From NCBI RefSeq assembly GCF_014646375.1, contig NZ_BMNI01000007.1, positions 99,698-163,697 of the forward strand: a stretch of 64,000 nucleotides of DNA. Direction: 5' to 3'. This document shows positions 8,101 to 15,427 of the stretch, piece after piece. Position numbers and translations under genes: made by a program. The DNA comes from Nocardioides phosphati. Its GTDB lineage: Bacteria; Actinomycetota; Actinomycetes; Propionibacteriales; Nocardioidaceae. Every line of letters begins with the position of its first letter. Position 1 is the first letter of the stretch. The notes under the pieces are model-generated. The model was not told the origin of the DNA and searched no databases. It saw only the letters and a program-made list of their open reading frames with translations.

Positions 8101-9612
8101 CGGCACGATGTTGGCGCCGAGCTCGTTGAGCCGCTCGGCGAGGTCCTCGTAGCCACGGTGGATGACGTACGTCGAGCGGAGCACGCTGGTGCCCTTCGAG
8201 GCGAGCATGGCGAGCAGGATGACGACGGCCGGGCGCAGCGCCGGCGGGCAGACGATCTCGGTGCCGGAGAAGTGCGTCGGCCCCTTGACCAGCACGCGGT
8301 GCGGGTCGAGCAGCTTGACGTCGGCGCCGAGCTTGGTGAGCTCGGTCAGGTAGATCGCGCGGTTCTCGTAGACCCAGTCGTGGAGGAGCGTCGTGCCCTC
8401 GGCGACGGCCGCGATGACCGCGAAGAACGGCAGGTTGTCGATGTTGAGGCCCGGGAACGGCAGCGGGTGGATCTTGTCCAGCGGGGCCCGCAGCTTCGAC
8501 GGCTTGGGGGTCAGGTCGACCAGGCGCGTGTGGCCGTTCTCGGCGAGGTACTCCTCGGAGATGTCGTAGCGCAGACCCATCTCCTCGAGGGTGGCGAGCT
8601 CGATCTCCATGAACTCGATCGGCACCCGCTGGATGGTGATCTCGGACTCCGTGACGATCGCGGCGGCCAGCAGCGACATCGCCTCGATCGGGTCCTCCGA
8701 GGGCGCGTAGTCGACGTCCACGTCGATCTCCGTGAGACCGGTGACGGTGAGGGTCGTCGTGCCGACGCCCTCGACCACGACGCCGAGCTTCTGCAGGTAG
8801 AAGCAGAGGTCCTGGACCATGTAGTTGGACGAGGCGTTGCGGATGACGGTCGTGCCGGGGTGGAGGGCAGCGGCCATCAGCGCGTTCTCGGTGACGGTGT
8901 CGCCACGCTCGGTCAGCACGATCGGGCGGCCCGGCTCGACGGCCCGGTTGACGCTCGCGTTGTAGGAGCCGTCGGTCGTCTTCACGGTCAGGCCGAAGGG
9001 GCGCAGCGCGGAGAGGTGCGGCTCGACGGTGCGCTCGCCGAGGTTGCAGCCACCGGCGTAGGGGAGCGCGAACTCGTCCTCGCGGTGCAGCAGCGGGCCG
9101 AGGAACATGATCACCGAGCGCGTACGCCGGGCGGCGGCCTCGTCGATGTTCGACAGGTCGAGCGTGGCCGGCGGGATGATCTCGAGGTCGTTGTCCTCGT
9201 TGAGCCAGCGGGTCTGGACGCCCAGGCTCTCGAGCACCTCGATCAGCCGGTTGACCTCCTCGATGCGGGCGACCTTGCGCAGCGTGGTGCGGCCCTTGTT
9301 GAGCAGGGAGGCGCAGAGCAGCGCGACGCCGGCGTTCTTGGAGGTCTTCACCGCGATGGTGCCGGAGAGCTTCGTCGGGCCGGTGATGCGCAGGTGGGTG
9401 GGGCCGGCGCCCAGGGAGACGATCTCGGAGTCGAGCGCGGCGCCGATGCGGGCCAGCATCTCGAGCGAGAGGTTCTGGTGGCCCTTCTCGATGCGGTTGA
9501 CGGCGGACTGGCTGGTGCCGAGCAGGTCAGCGAGCTGCTGCTGGGTCAGGCCGCGGTGCTTGCGCGCGTCGCGGATCAGGTTGCCAATGCGTCCCAGGTA
9601 GTCCTCGGTCAT
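8086..9612 (-). CDS. XRE-HTH fused to UDP-GlcNAc 1-carboxyvinyltransferase (MurA-like)
   Basis: 508 residues, two parts. Residues about 8-65 are a Cro/C1-type helix-turn-helix (LIRDARKHRGLTQQQLADLL, GTSQSAVNRIEKGHQNLS). Residues about 75-508 are a full MurA/EPSP-synthase-like domain, normally the first step of peptidoglycan precursor synthesis. Active-site features remain: Lys92 in SKNA, Cys189 in GGCNLGERT (the fosfomycin-target position), and Asp in LNIDNLPF. I recall similar fusions in other actinobacteria beside a separate canonical MurA, so this may be a second enzyme or an enzyme-derived regulator that senses UDP-sugars. ATG 9612 has GGAGG directly upstream. A near-perfect palindrome at 9622-9641 overlaps its 5' region, suggesting autoregulation. 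Confidence 0.92.
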   Translation of the reverse strand: MTEDYLGRIGNLIRDARKHRGLTQQQLADLLGTSQSAVNRIEKGHQNLSLEMLARIGAALDSEIVSLGAGPTHLRITGPTKLSGTIAVKTSKNAGVALLCASLLNKGRTTLRKVARIEEVNRLIEVLESLGVQTRWLNEDNDLEIIPPATLDLSNIDEAAARRTRSVIMFLGPLLHREDEFALPYAGGCNLGERTVEPHLSALRPFGLTVKTTDGSYNASVNRAVEPGRPIVLTERGDTVTENALMAAALHPGTTVIRNASSNYMVQDLCFYLQKLGVVVEGVGTTTLTVTGLTEIDVDVDYAPSEDPIEAMSLLAAAIVTESEITIQRVPIEFMEIELATLEEMGLRYDISEEYLAENGHTRLVDLTPKPSKLRAPLDKIHPLPFPGLNIDNLPFFAVIAAVAEGTTLLHDWVYENRAIYLTELTKLGADVKLLDPHRVLVKGPTHFSGTEIVCPPALRPAVVILLAMLASKGTSVLRSTYVIHRGYEDLAERLNELGANIVPFRDI

Positions 9613-9621
9613 GCCTCCAAG

Positions 9622-9641
9622 GTATCTCAGATATGAGATAC
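9622..9641. promoter_or_regulatory. 20-bp palindrome, likely operator of the HTH-MurA gene
   Basis: GTATCTCAGATATGAGATAC matches its own reverse complement at 18 of 20 positions. It is strikingly AT-rich for this genome and lies 10-29 bp before the start codon, just upstream of the Shine-Dalgarno sequence. The HTH in the encoded protein is the obvious candidate to bind it. Confidence 0.65.
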
Positions 9642-9691
9642 GTCAACGACGCCCGGCCGGGGGGCGCGTCACGCCCGCCGGAGGGTGCGCG

Positions 9692-10741
9692 TCACGCCCG
9701 GCGGGGGAGGAGGACCGTCAGCGCGAGGTGGCGCACCATCGCGACGGCGACGACGAGCCAGGCGCCCGCCGCGACCCAGAGCTCGGTCGCGCCGATGCCT
9801 TCGACGAGGGGCAGGTGGTCGGCCTCGCCGAGGTGGATGCCGGCCACGGCGTACATGCCGAGCGGGAAGACGATGCTCCACAGCGTCGGCTGGTAGGTGA
9901 GCGGGACGCGGCGTACGACGTGGCGCCACCAGCCGGCCGCCACCAGGACCGGGATCAGCCAGGTGGCGAACGCCCAGACCACGACCGCGAGTCCTGCGAT
10001 CAGCCCTCGGGTCACGTCGACCATCGGTGCGTCGGCCATGTCGACGATCCGGGCCCCGGCCAGCACGGTGATCGCGAGCGCGCCCATCGAGACCCAGTAC
10101 GGCGGCGTGAGCTCCTCCGGGCCGAACGGGTACAGCATCAGCCGCAGCGCCACGATCACGCCGGCAGAGGCGTAGAGGAAGCAGCCGACCGACCACGAGG
10201 TCACGGCCAGCAGCGCGAGCTCGCGCCGGCCGGTCGTGTAGACGGGCTCGAGGCTGGCAGCCGCGGCGGCGACGGACTGGCTGGCGACCACCCAGATGAA
10301 CCAGGTCCCGTTGGCGTGCCGGACGACCGGTCGCTCCTCGTGGCCCAGCACCGCGGTCCACGGGATGACGTAGCCGAGCACGAGCCAGGTGAGACCCGAG
10401 ACGACCAGCAGGCCGGCGGTCCAGCCCGGGTGCCCCTCGATCGCGAGGCGGACGCCGAGGACGTTGGTGCCCGCGACGAACGTGAAGAACCCGAACGCCC
10501 GCTGCGGGTCGCGGAAGTCGCTCGCCACGGCATGGCGGAAGCGGGCGAAACGCACGCCGTTGAGCACCAGCAGCACGACGTACGCCGTGGCGCAGACCGC
10601 GAGGAGGACGTGGGACAGGAGCAGGAAGCCGCGCAGGTGGAAGCCGGCCGAGAGGATCCCGCTGGCCATCACGAGGGCGAAGTAGCCCGGCGTCAGGCCC
10701 TCGACGGCGGAGCCGGCGCGCGAGCGCAGCGTGGAGGTCAC
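9692..10741 (-). CDS. TDT-family transporter (TehA/SLAC1-like)
   Basis: 349-residue integral membrane protein with about ten hydrophobic segments. It opens with LTPGYFALVMASGILSAGFHL, the characteristic start of the tellurite-resistance/dicarboxylate transporter family, whose members include anion channels of the SLAC1 type. Other family features are TWFIWVVASQSVA and PTLWSIVFPLGMYA. Substrate (anion, malate, sulfite or tellurite-related) cannot be told from sequence. GTG 10741 has a -10-like TACCCT (10754-10749) 7 nt upstream, so probably leaderless. Divergent from the alcohol dehydrogenase across only 57 bp, so the promoters must overlap. Confidence 0.88.
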   Translation of the reverse strand: MTSTLRSRAGSAVEGLTPGYFALVMASGILSAGFHLRGFLLLSHVLLAVCATAYVVLLVLNGVRFARFRHAVASDFRDPQRAFGFFTFVAGTNVLGVRLAIEGHPGWTAGLLVVSGLTWLVLGYVIPWTAVLGHEERPVVRHANGTWFIWVVASQSVAAAAASLEPVYTTGRRELALLAVTSWSVGCFLYASAGVIVALRLMLYPFGPEELTPPYWVSMGALAITVLAGARIVDMADAPMVDVTRGLIAGLAVVVWAFATWLIPVLVAAGWWRHVVRRVPLTYQPTLWSIVFPLGMYAVAGIHLGEADHLPLVEGIGATELWVAAGAWLVVAVAMVRHLALTVLLPRRA

Positions 10742-10798
10742 GGGTGGGAGGGTAGTGGGTCGGGCGCGTCCTTCCCGTCGCGTGGCAGGATCGGCGCC

Positions 10799-11815
10799 AT
10801 GCGCGCAACGACGATCCACGGGCCCCGCGACATCCGATTCGGCGAGGTCGCCGACCCCCGCATCGAGCAGCCGACCGATGCGATCGTGAAGGTCGTCGCC
10901 GGCTGCATCTGCGGCTCGGACCTGTGGCCCTACCGCGGTGAGAACCCGATCACCGAGGGCAGCACGATCGGCCACGAGTGCATCGGCGTCGTGGAGGAGG
11001 TCGGGGCGGAGGTCCGCTCCGTCAAGGTCGGCGACTTCGTCGTCGTGCCCTTCGACCACTGCGACAACACCTGCGTCCACTGCGCCGCCGGCATGCAGTC
11101 GGCCTGCACCAACCTCGGCTTCACCGTCAGCGGCCAGGGGGAGTACGTCAGGGTCAACCAAGCCGACGGCTCGCTCGTCGCCGTGCCCGGCACGCCTGAC
11201 CCCTCGCTCATCCCGTCGCTGCTCGCCCTCTCCGACGTGATGCCGACGGGCTGGCACGCAGCCGTCGCCGCCGGCGTACGACGTGGCGGGACGGCGGTCG
11301 TCGTCGGTGACGGCGCCGTCGGTCTCTGCGGCGTCCTCGCCGCCCGTCAGCTCGGCGCCGAGCGGATCATCGCGATGTCGCGCCACGAGCCGCGGCAGGA
11401 GATCGCGAAGGCGTTCGGCGCGACCGACATCGTCTCGGTGCGCGGCAAGGAGGCCACCGAGGCGGTCCTGGAGATCACCGGGGGAGTCGGGGCTGACGCC
11501 GTCCTCGAGTGCGTCGGCACCGACGACTCGATGAAGACCGCCTTCCACGCCGCGCGCCCGGGCTCGACCGTCGGCTTCGTCGGCGTGCCGCACGGCGTGG
11601 TGCTGCCCGTCGGCACGATGTTCGGCCGCAACGTCGGGCTGGCCGGCGGTATGGCGCCGGTCCGCAAGTATCTCCCCGAGCTCCTCGGCCTCGTGCTCGA
11701 CGGGTCGATCGACCCGGGACGGGTCTTCGACATGACGCTGCCTCTCGACCAGGTCGCCGAGGGCTACCGCGCCATGGATGAGCGGCGGGCGATCAAGGTG
11801 CTCCTGCAGCCGTGA
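10799..11815 (+). CDS. zinc-dependent alcohol dehydrogenase (MDR family)
   Basis: 338 residues. Catalytic zinc site: Cys in GCICGSD and the GHE motif (IGHECIGVVEEVG). Structural-zinc lobe with four Cys in HCDNTCVHCAAGMQSAC, the first gap one residue longer than usual. The cofactor-binding Rossmann segment VVVGDGAVGLCGVLAARQLGA is followed by MSRHEPRQEIAKAFGA; the Arg/His after the second strand hints at NADPH. Oxidises or reduces an unknown alcohol/aldehyde. Stop overlaps the start of the next (GNAT) gene by 4 bp. Spacing of the weak CAGGAT box suggests a leaderless start at ATG 10799. Confidence 0.9.
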   Translation: MRATTIHGPRDIRFGEVADPRIEQPTDAIVKVVAGCICGSDLWPYRGENPITEGSTIGHECIGVVEEVGAEVRSVKVGDFVVVPFDHCDNTCVHCAAGMQSACTNLGFTVSGQGEYVRVNQADGSLVAVPGTPDPSLIPSLLALSDVMPTGWHAAVAAGVRRGGTAVVVGDGAVGLCGVLAARQLGAERIIAMSRHEPRQEIAKAFGATDIVSVRGKEATEAVLEITGGVGADAVLECVGTDDSMKTAFHAARPGSTVGFVGVPHGVVLPVGTMFGRNVGLAGGMAPVRKYLPELLGLVLDGSIDPGRVFDMTLPLDQVAEGYRAMDERRAIKVLLQP

Positions 11816-12282
11816 CCGCGATGGCGATCCGCCCCGACGACCTCTCGCACGCGGCGGTGCAGGCACTCCTGTCGGAGCACCTCGAGGACATGTACGCCAC
11901 CTCGCCACCCGAGTCGGTGCACGCGCTCGACCTCGACGCGCTGCGGGCTCCGGACATCGCCTTCTACAGCGCCTGGGACGGCGACACCCTGCTGGGCTGC
12001 GGGGCACTGCGCGACCTGGGCGACGGGCACCTCGAGATCAAGTCGATGCGTGCCGCGCGCGACCAGCGCGGGCGCGGCACCGGTGCGGCGATCCTCCGGC
12101 ACCTCCTCGACGAGGCGGTACGCCGGGGCGCAGTGCGCGTCTCGCTCGAGACCGGGGTCGAGCCGTACTTCGAGCCGGCGCGCCGCCTCTACCAGCGCCA
12201 CGGCTTCGTCGTCTGCGCTCCGTTCGCGGACTATGTGCCGGACCCCAACAGCGTCTTCATGACGCTGTCGCTCCCGGCCTGA
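11812..12282 (+). CDS. GNAT family N-acetyltransferase
   Basis: 156 residues with the GNAT fold: IKSMRAARDQRGRGTGAAILRHLLDEA holds the acetyl-CoA pyrophosphate loop (Q/R-x-x-G-x-G/A as RGRGTGA). The C-terminal half reads VRVSLETGVEPYFEPARRLYQRHGFVVCAPFADY. The set resembles the YitI/PhiE subfamily. GTG 11812 overlaps the dehydrogenase stop (GTGA); ATG 11821 is an alternative. Co-transcribed with the dehydrogenase. Acceptor substrate unknown. The stop codon forms one arm of a small hairpin shared with the next, convergent gene (12279-12295). Confidence 0.88.
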   Translation: MTAMAIRPDDLSHAAVQALLSEHLEDMYATSPPESVHALDLDALRAPDIAFYSAWDGDTLLGCGALRDLGDGHLEIKSMRAARDQRGRGTGAAILRHLLDEAVRRGAVRVSLETGVEPYFEPARRLYQRHGFVVCAPFADYVPDPNSVFMTLSLPA

Positions 12283-12295
12283 CCGCGTGGGTCAG
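12279..12295. terminator. short hairpin over two convergent stop codons
   Basis: CTGACC (12279-12284) and GGTCAG (12290-12295) pair around a 5-nt loop. They include the TGA stops of both the GNAT gene and the minus-strand small gene. Possibly a weak bidirectional terminator. Confidence 0.45.
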
Positions 12296-12429
12296 AAGCT
12301 GCCCGGAGCGTCCGGCGGCGTGCAGTCGCACCGGTCGCACGGCAGGTAGCGGTGGGCGGCGTGGCCACATCCCGCACACGGCAGATCGTGGGCGAGGTGG
12401 ACCGTGTTCTCCTCGTACGTGTCCCACAT
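12292..12429 (-). CDS. 45-aa putative zinc-binding peptide
   Basis: A short gene: MWDTYEENTVHLAHDLPC, then AGCGHAAHRYLPCDRCDC and PPDAPGSF. It has two CxxC-type pairs plus neighbouring His (CAGCGHAAH, CDRCDC), so a compact zinc knuckle is likely. ATG 12429 is preceded by GAGGAG with a 7-nt spacer, good evidence that it is translated. I recall short actinobacterial proteins with the same 'HDLPC..CGH..H..LPC' pattern and no known function. It is monocistronic between the GNAT and asparaginase genes. It could instead be a chaperone or metal-buffering peptide. Confidence 0.75.
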   Translation of the reverse strand: MWDTYEENTVHLAHDLPCAGCGHAAHRYLPCDRCDCTPPDAPGSF

Positions 12430-12494
12430 GAGCAGCTCCTCGAAACGTCCTGGTGCTCATGAGACGTCCGGTCCACCCGGGCGTGACGCGGTTG

Positions 12495-12989
12495 TCAGGA
12501 AAGTTCCACGAAGATCCCGCGAGCGTGGTCCTTGGCGACCTTGCCCGCGCTGAAGACCCGGCCACTCATGGCGATGTGGACGCCCGCGGGCAGCAGCTGC
12601 ACCGCGGTCATCGCCGCCCCCAGGTTGTACGCCGCGTCGCTCGGCGCCATCGCCGCCGGACGCATCGCGCCGGTCAGCACGACGGTCTGGTCGGCCGCCG
12701 CGAGGTGCTCGTCGAGGAAGGCGGCCGTCTCGGGCATCGTGTCGGTGCCGTGCGTGACCACGACGAGGCGACCCGGCAGTCCGTCGATCACCGCACAGAG
12801 CGCAGCACGGTCTGCGTCGGTCATGTCCAAGCTGTCGAGGGCGAGCGCCGGCGTCACGTCGTACGTGTTGTCGGTGAGGATGGGGGAGAGGAGCGTGTCG
12901 GCCGCGGGTGCGCCGATCTCGAGCTCACCGGTGAGGGCGTAGACCTTGTCGATGGTCCCGCCGGTCGCGACGACATGGATGTGCGGCAT
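12495..12989 (-). CDS. single-domain asparaginase-like protein
   Basis: 164 residues corresponding only to the N-terminal domain of L-asparaginase (normally about 320-350). Catalytic threonines are present: first motif VVATGGTIDK and second motif VVTHGTDTMPETAAFL. A third block, VVLTGAMRP, is also intact, ending AMSGRVFSAGKVAKDHARGIFVEL. Such short asparaginase-domain proteins occur in other bacteria, so it is probably a natural form rather than a broken gene; the reading frame is clean. Activity on Asn is unproven. ATG 12989 opens directly on the domain with no clear ribosome-binding site. Confidence 0.82.
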   Translation of the reverse strand: MPHIHVVATGGTIDKVYALTGELEIGAPAADTLLSPILTDNTYDVTPALALDSLDMTDADRAALCAVIDGLPGRLVVVTHGTDTMPETAAFLDEHLAAADQTVVLTGAMRPAAMAPSDAAYNLGAAMTAVQLLPAGVHIAMSGRVFSAGKVAKDHARGIFVELS

Positions 12990-13093
12990 GCGGGTGACGA
13001 TATCCGTGCACACTGCACGAACCGTGTGCGGGAGGCGCGTCGCCGGGTTAGGTTGGCGAGATTCACTTGCCACGAGGTGCCGGGAGCCGACAG

Positions 13094-13741
13094 ATGACGC
13101 AGGGCCGTGCTGTGCTCGCGCTCGTCGCTGCCGTCGTCGTGGTGACCGGCTGCGAGCCGCTGTTCGTCAGCGCGCCGGCGACGCCGACGCCGACGACGGC
13201 AGTCGTGCTGCCGAAGGACGAAGCGCGGGCGGTGAAGGCGCGGCCGACCGTGGAGATGCGCCAGGAGGCGTCGCGTGGCGGTGGGCGCACGCTGTCACCG
13301 GAGCAGCTCGCCGCGATGACCCAGGCGCGCACGAGCGTCACCGACGGCCAGATCATGCGCGAGCTCGCCGACACGGCCGAGCGGATCGCCGCGCAGATGG
13401 CCGCCGGTGGGCCGGCGCCTGCGCCGGGCACGGTGCGCCCGGGCACGAACCGCGCACTGGGCTACCGGCTGATGACACAGTTCGGCTGGGGCGCCGACCA
13501 GTGGCCGGCGCTCGATGCGCTCTGGTACCGCGAGTCCGGCTGGAACCAGCTCGCCCAGAACCGTTCGTCGGGCGCCTACGGCATCCCGCAGGCGCTGCCG
13601 GGCAGCAAGATGGCGACCGTCGGCCCGGACTGGAAGACCAACCCGGAGACCCAGATTCGTTGGGGTCTCGCGTACATCGGAGCGAGGTACGGCAGCCCGC
13701 AGGCTGCGTGGCGCCACTCCGAGAAGTTCGGCTGGTACTGA
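13094..13741 (+). CDS. lipoprotein with lysozyme/transglycosylase-like domain
   Basis: 215 residues. A lipoprotein signal peptide (VLALVAAVVVVTGC, lipobox VTGC) is followed by a Thr/Pro-rich linker and a helical region, then a C-terminal domain (from about residue 130) with LDALWYRESGW, the catalytic-Glu motif of SLT/aggregation-promoting-factor-like muramidases. It continues as SSGAYGIPQALPGSKMA and TQIRWGLAYI, typical of that group. Expected to act on peptidoglycan outside the membrane; its lipid anchor would need the Lnt pathway encoded upstream. ATG 13094 follows GGGAG by 7 nt. Monocistronic. Confidence 0.88.
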   Translation: MTQGRAVLALVAAVVVVTGCEPLFVSAPATPTPTTAVVLPKDEARAVKARPTVEMRQEASRGGGRTLSPEQLAAMTQARTSVTDGQIMRELADTAERIAAQMAAGGPAPAPGTVRPGTNRALGYRLMTQFGWGADQWPALDALWYRESGWNQLAQNRSSGAYGIPQALPGSKMATVGPDWKTNPETQIRWGLAYIGARYGSPQAAWRHSEKFGWY

Positions 13742-13782
13742 ACCGTCGACGTGCTGCCCGACGTCTAGTCCGCGCCACATGG

Positions 13783-14112
13783 TCACTCGAACCAGAACGG
13801 CAAGGAGATGATGAACGCGGGACCGAAGAGCAGCGGGAGCCACAGCAGCGCCCAGCGCTCGTGTCGCATCTTCGCCACGACGGCCGTCACGAACGCCACG
13901 ATCGACACCAACGTTCCGCCGAACAGCCCGGTGAGGACGAAGACGCCCTTCCAGCCGGCGAAGTCCTCGTCATTGGCATCGAAGCCCACGATGGCAAGGA
14001 CCGTGAGGCCGGACGCGGTCAGGATCACCGCGGCCACCGCCAGGCCGTTGGCCCACCAGACCAGACGACGATCGTGCATCGACGTCAACACCGGGTTCTG
14101 CGCAATCGTCAT
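13783..14112 (-). CDS. small membrane protein, unknown
   Basis: 109 residues with three hydrophobic segments (LVWWANGLAVAAVILTASGLT, GVFVLTGLFGGTLVSIVAFV, WALLWLPLLFGPAFIISL). Between the first two is a short acidic loop (DANDEDFAG). I do not recognise the family. ATG 14112 follows a GGAAGGAAGG purine run, a good ribosome-binding site; an in-frame GTG at 14142 is less likely. Upstream DNA at 14148-14166 resembles an iron-regulator site at 12 of 19 positions, too weak to call. Confidence 0.72.
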   Translation of the reverse strand: MTIAQNPVLTSMHDRRLVWWANGLAVAAVILTASGLTVLAIVGFDANDEDFAGWKGVFVLTGLFGGTLVSIVAFVTAVVAKMRHERWALLWLPLLFGPAFIISLPFWFE

Positions 14113-14289
14113 CTTCTTGCCTTCCTTCCGGAACCGCACCACGTCGTGCAGGTGCGCCTAAGGAAAGCCTCGCGCTGGTCCTGTGCGAGCCGACAGGGCC
14201 GCGGGTCTGGTTCGGCAGGGGTCGTTGGTCATCCAGTTGCCCAACAACAGCCCCACTCTGCCGTCCAGGCAAGACGACAGATAGATCCG

Positions 14290-14303
14290 ATAATGGACAT
14301 TAT
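14290..14303. promoter_or_regulatory. AT-rich palindrome upstream of nitroreductase gene
   Basis: ATAATG (14290-14295) and CATTAT (14298-14303) form a perfect inverted repeat around GA; an overlapping ACATTATGT (14297-14305) is also palindromic. Such an AT island about 70 bp before a flavoenzyme gene looks like a MarR/HxlR-type operator, but no regulator gene is adjacent. Confidence 0.45.
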
Positions 14304-14371
14304 GTCATTCCGTGTGCGCAGAGGCCCCGCTCCCCGCGGAATGCCACGCGCATGTGGCCGGTTGCCTGCCC

Positions 14372-14941
14372 ATGCCCGGTGACCTCGTCCACGCGTTCGC
14401 CTTGCAGCGGTTCAGCCCGCTGCGCTTCGACCCGGACCACGTGATCCCCGAGGCCCACGTCGACGCGCTGCTCGAGGCCGCCCGGCGTACGCCGTCGGCA
14501 GGCAACTCCCAGCCCTGGTCGTTCGTCGTCGGCCGCCGCGGCGACGACGTGCACACGCGCCTCGTGCGCCATCTCGCGCGGAGCTCCGGCGCCTGGGCGC
14601 CCGCCGCCAGCCTCCTCGTCGCCAACCTCACGCAGCGACACGTCGAGGGCACCGACCTGGAGTACTCCGAGTTCGCCCACTACGACCTCGGCCAGGCCGT
14701 CGCCCACCTGACCTTCCAGGCCCACCACCTCGGGTTGGCGGTCCACCAGTTCCGCGCCTTCGACCGCGACGCGCTCGCAGCCGAGTTCGCCGTGCCCGCC
14801 CACTGGGAGGTGACCAGCATGGCCGCGCTCGGGCTCCCCCTCGGCGACCCGCATGCGCACCAGGGCGCAGGCACCAGTCGCGAACGACGTACGCGCGACG
14901 CGATCACGTGGGCTCGCGTCGGGCGGACACAGGCCGGCTAG
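14372..14941 (+). CDS. nitroreductase family protein
   Basis: 189 residues. FMN-binding nitroreductase fold: RFSPLRFDPDHVIPEAHVDALLEAARRTPSAGNSQPWSF has the phosphate/flavin-contact 'R.TPSAGNSQPW' signature; the C-terminal half carries GQAVAHLTFQAHHLGLAVHQ and the MAALGLPLGDP end. Reduces nitro- or quinone-type substrates with NAD(P)H; true substrate unknown. ATG 14372 opens just before the domain; upstream in-frame starts to 14312 are possible. Its TAG stop shares CTAG (14938-14941) with the stop of the convergent SnoaL gene. Confidence 0.82.
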   Translation: MPGDLVHAFALQRFSPLRFDPDHVIPEAHVDALLEAARRTPSAGNSQPWSFVVGRRGDDVHTRLVRHLARSSGAWAPAASLLVANLTQRHVEGTDLEYSEFAHYDLGQAVAHLTFQAHHLGLAVHQFRAFDRDALAAEFAVPAHWEVTSMAALGLPLGDPHAHQGAGTSRERRTRDAITWARVGRTQAG

Positions 14942-15348
14942 CCGACAAGACCCAGCTGGGTCAGCAGGCCGAAGAGGTCGACGGCGTGCCAATGCTCGGC
15001 GAGCTGGCCGTCGTCGGTGAGCCGGTAGATGTCGATCCCGCTGCCGACGAAGGTCCGCCCGGTGGCGGGCGCACCGAAGAACTCCCCCACGTGCGTGCCC
15101 GTCTGGCTCCAGCGGACGACCACGCGGTCGCCCTCCGCGACGACGTCCTCGACCGTGAAGTGCGGAGCGAGGGCGCCCACGAGCATCGAGACGCGGTCGA
15201 CGAGGCCTTCGCGCCCGGTCCCCTGCCCGGGCAGCGGGTCGTTCTCGGCGTACTCCTCGACGGCGAGCTCGGCGATGCCGGAGAGGTCCCCGGCGTTGAA
15301 GAGGTCGTAGAACCGGCGGGCGGTCTGCTTGTTGGCGTTGGTGTCCAT
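14938..15348 (-). CDS. SnoaL-like / ester cyclase fold protein
   Basis: 136 residues, alpha+beta barrel of the NTF2-like SnoaL group: ARRFYDLFNAGDLSGIAEL at the N-terminus, an acidic VEEYAENDPLPGQGTGREG, and FTVEDVVAEGDRVVVRWSQTGTHVG in the middle, ending DGQLAEHWHAVDLFGLLTQLG. Family members cyclise polyketides or act on small hydrophobic molecules; many have no known substrate. ATG 15348. Divergent from the XRE-TPR regulator (79-bp gap), a common regulator-target arrangement; convergent with the nitroreductase, sharing stop-codon bases. Confidence 0.85.
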   Translation of the reverse strand: MDTNANKQTARRFYDLFNAGDLSGIAELAVEEYAENDPLPGQGTGREGLVDRVSMLVGALAPHFTVEDVVAEGDRVVVRWSQTGTHVGEFFGAPATGRTFVGSGIDIYRLTDDGQLAEHWHAVDLFGLLTQLGLVG

Positions 15349-15410
15349 GCGGCCAGCCTCGACCCCGCTCCCCCGGGCCGCCACGAAAAGTGACCCACCG
15401 ACTTCGTGCT

Positions 15411-15424
15411 CGGACTAGTGTCCG
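15411..15424. promoter_or_regulatory. palindrome covering the -10 box of the XRE-TPR regulator gene
   Basis: CGGAC (15411-15415) and GTCCG (15420-15424) flank TAGT. The -10-like TAGTGT (15416-15421) lies inside the palindrome, and the start codon is 6 nt further on. This fits an autorepressor site at a leaderless promoter. Confidence 0.5.
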
Positions 15425-15427
15425 GCC

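Noticed and set aside
13047..13065. GTTAGGTT half-site like an iron-box before the lysozyme-like lipoprotein
   Set aside because: Second half is missing.
14148..14166. IdeR/DtxR-like box upstream of the small membrane gene
   Set aside because: Only about 12 of 19 positions match, easily reached by chance.
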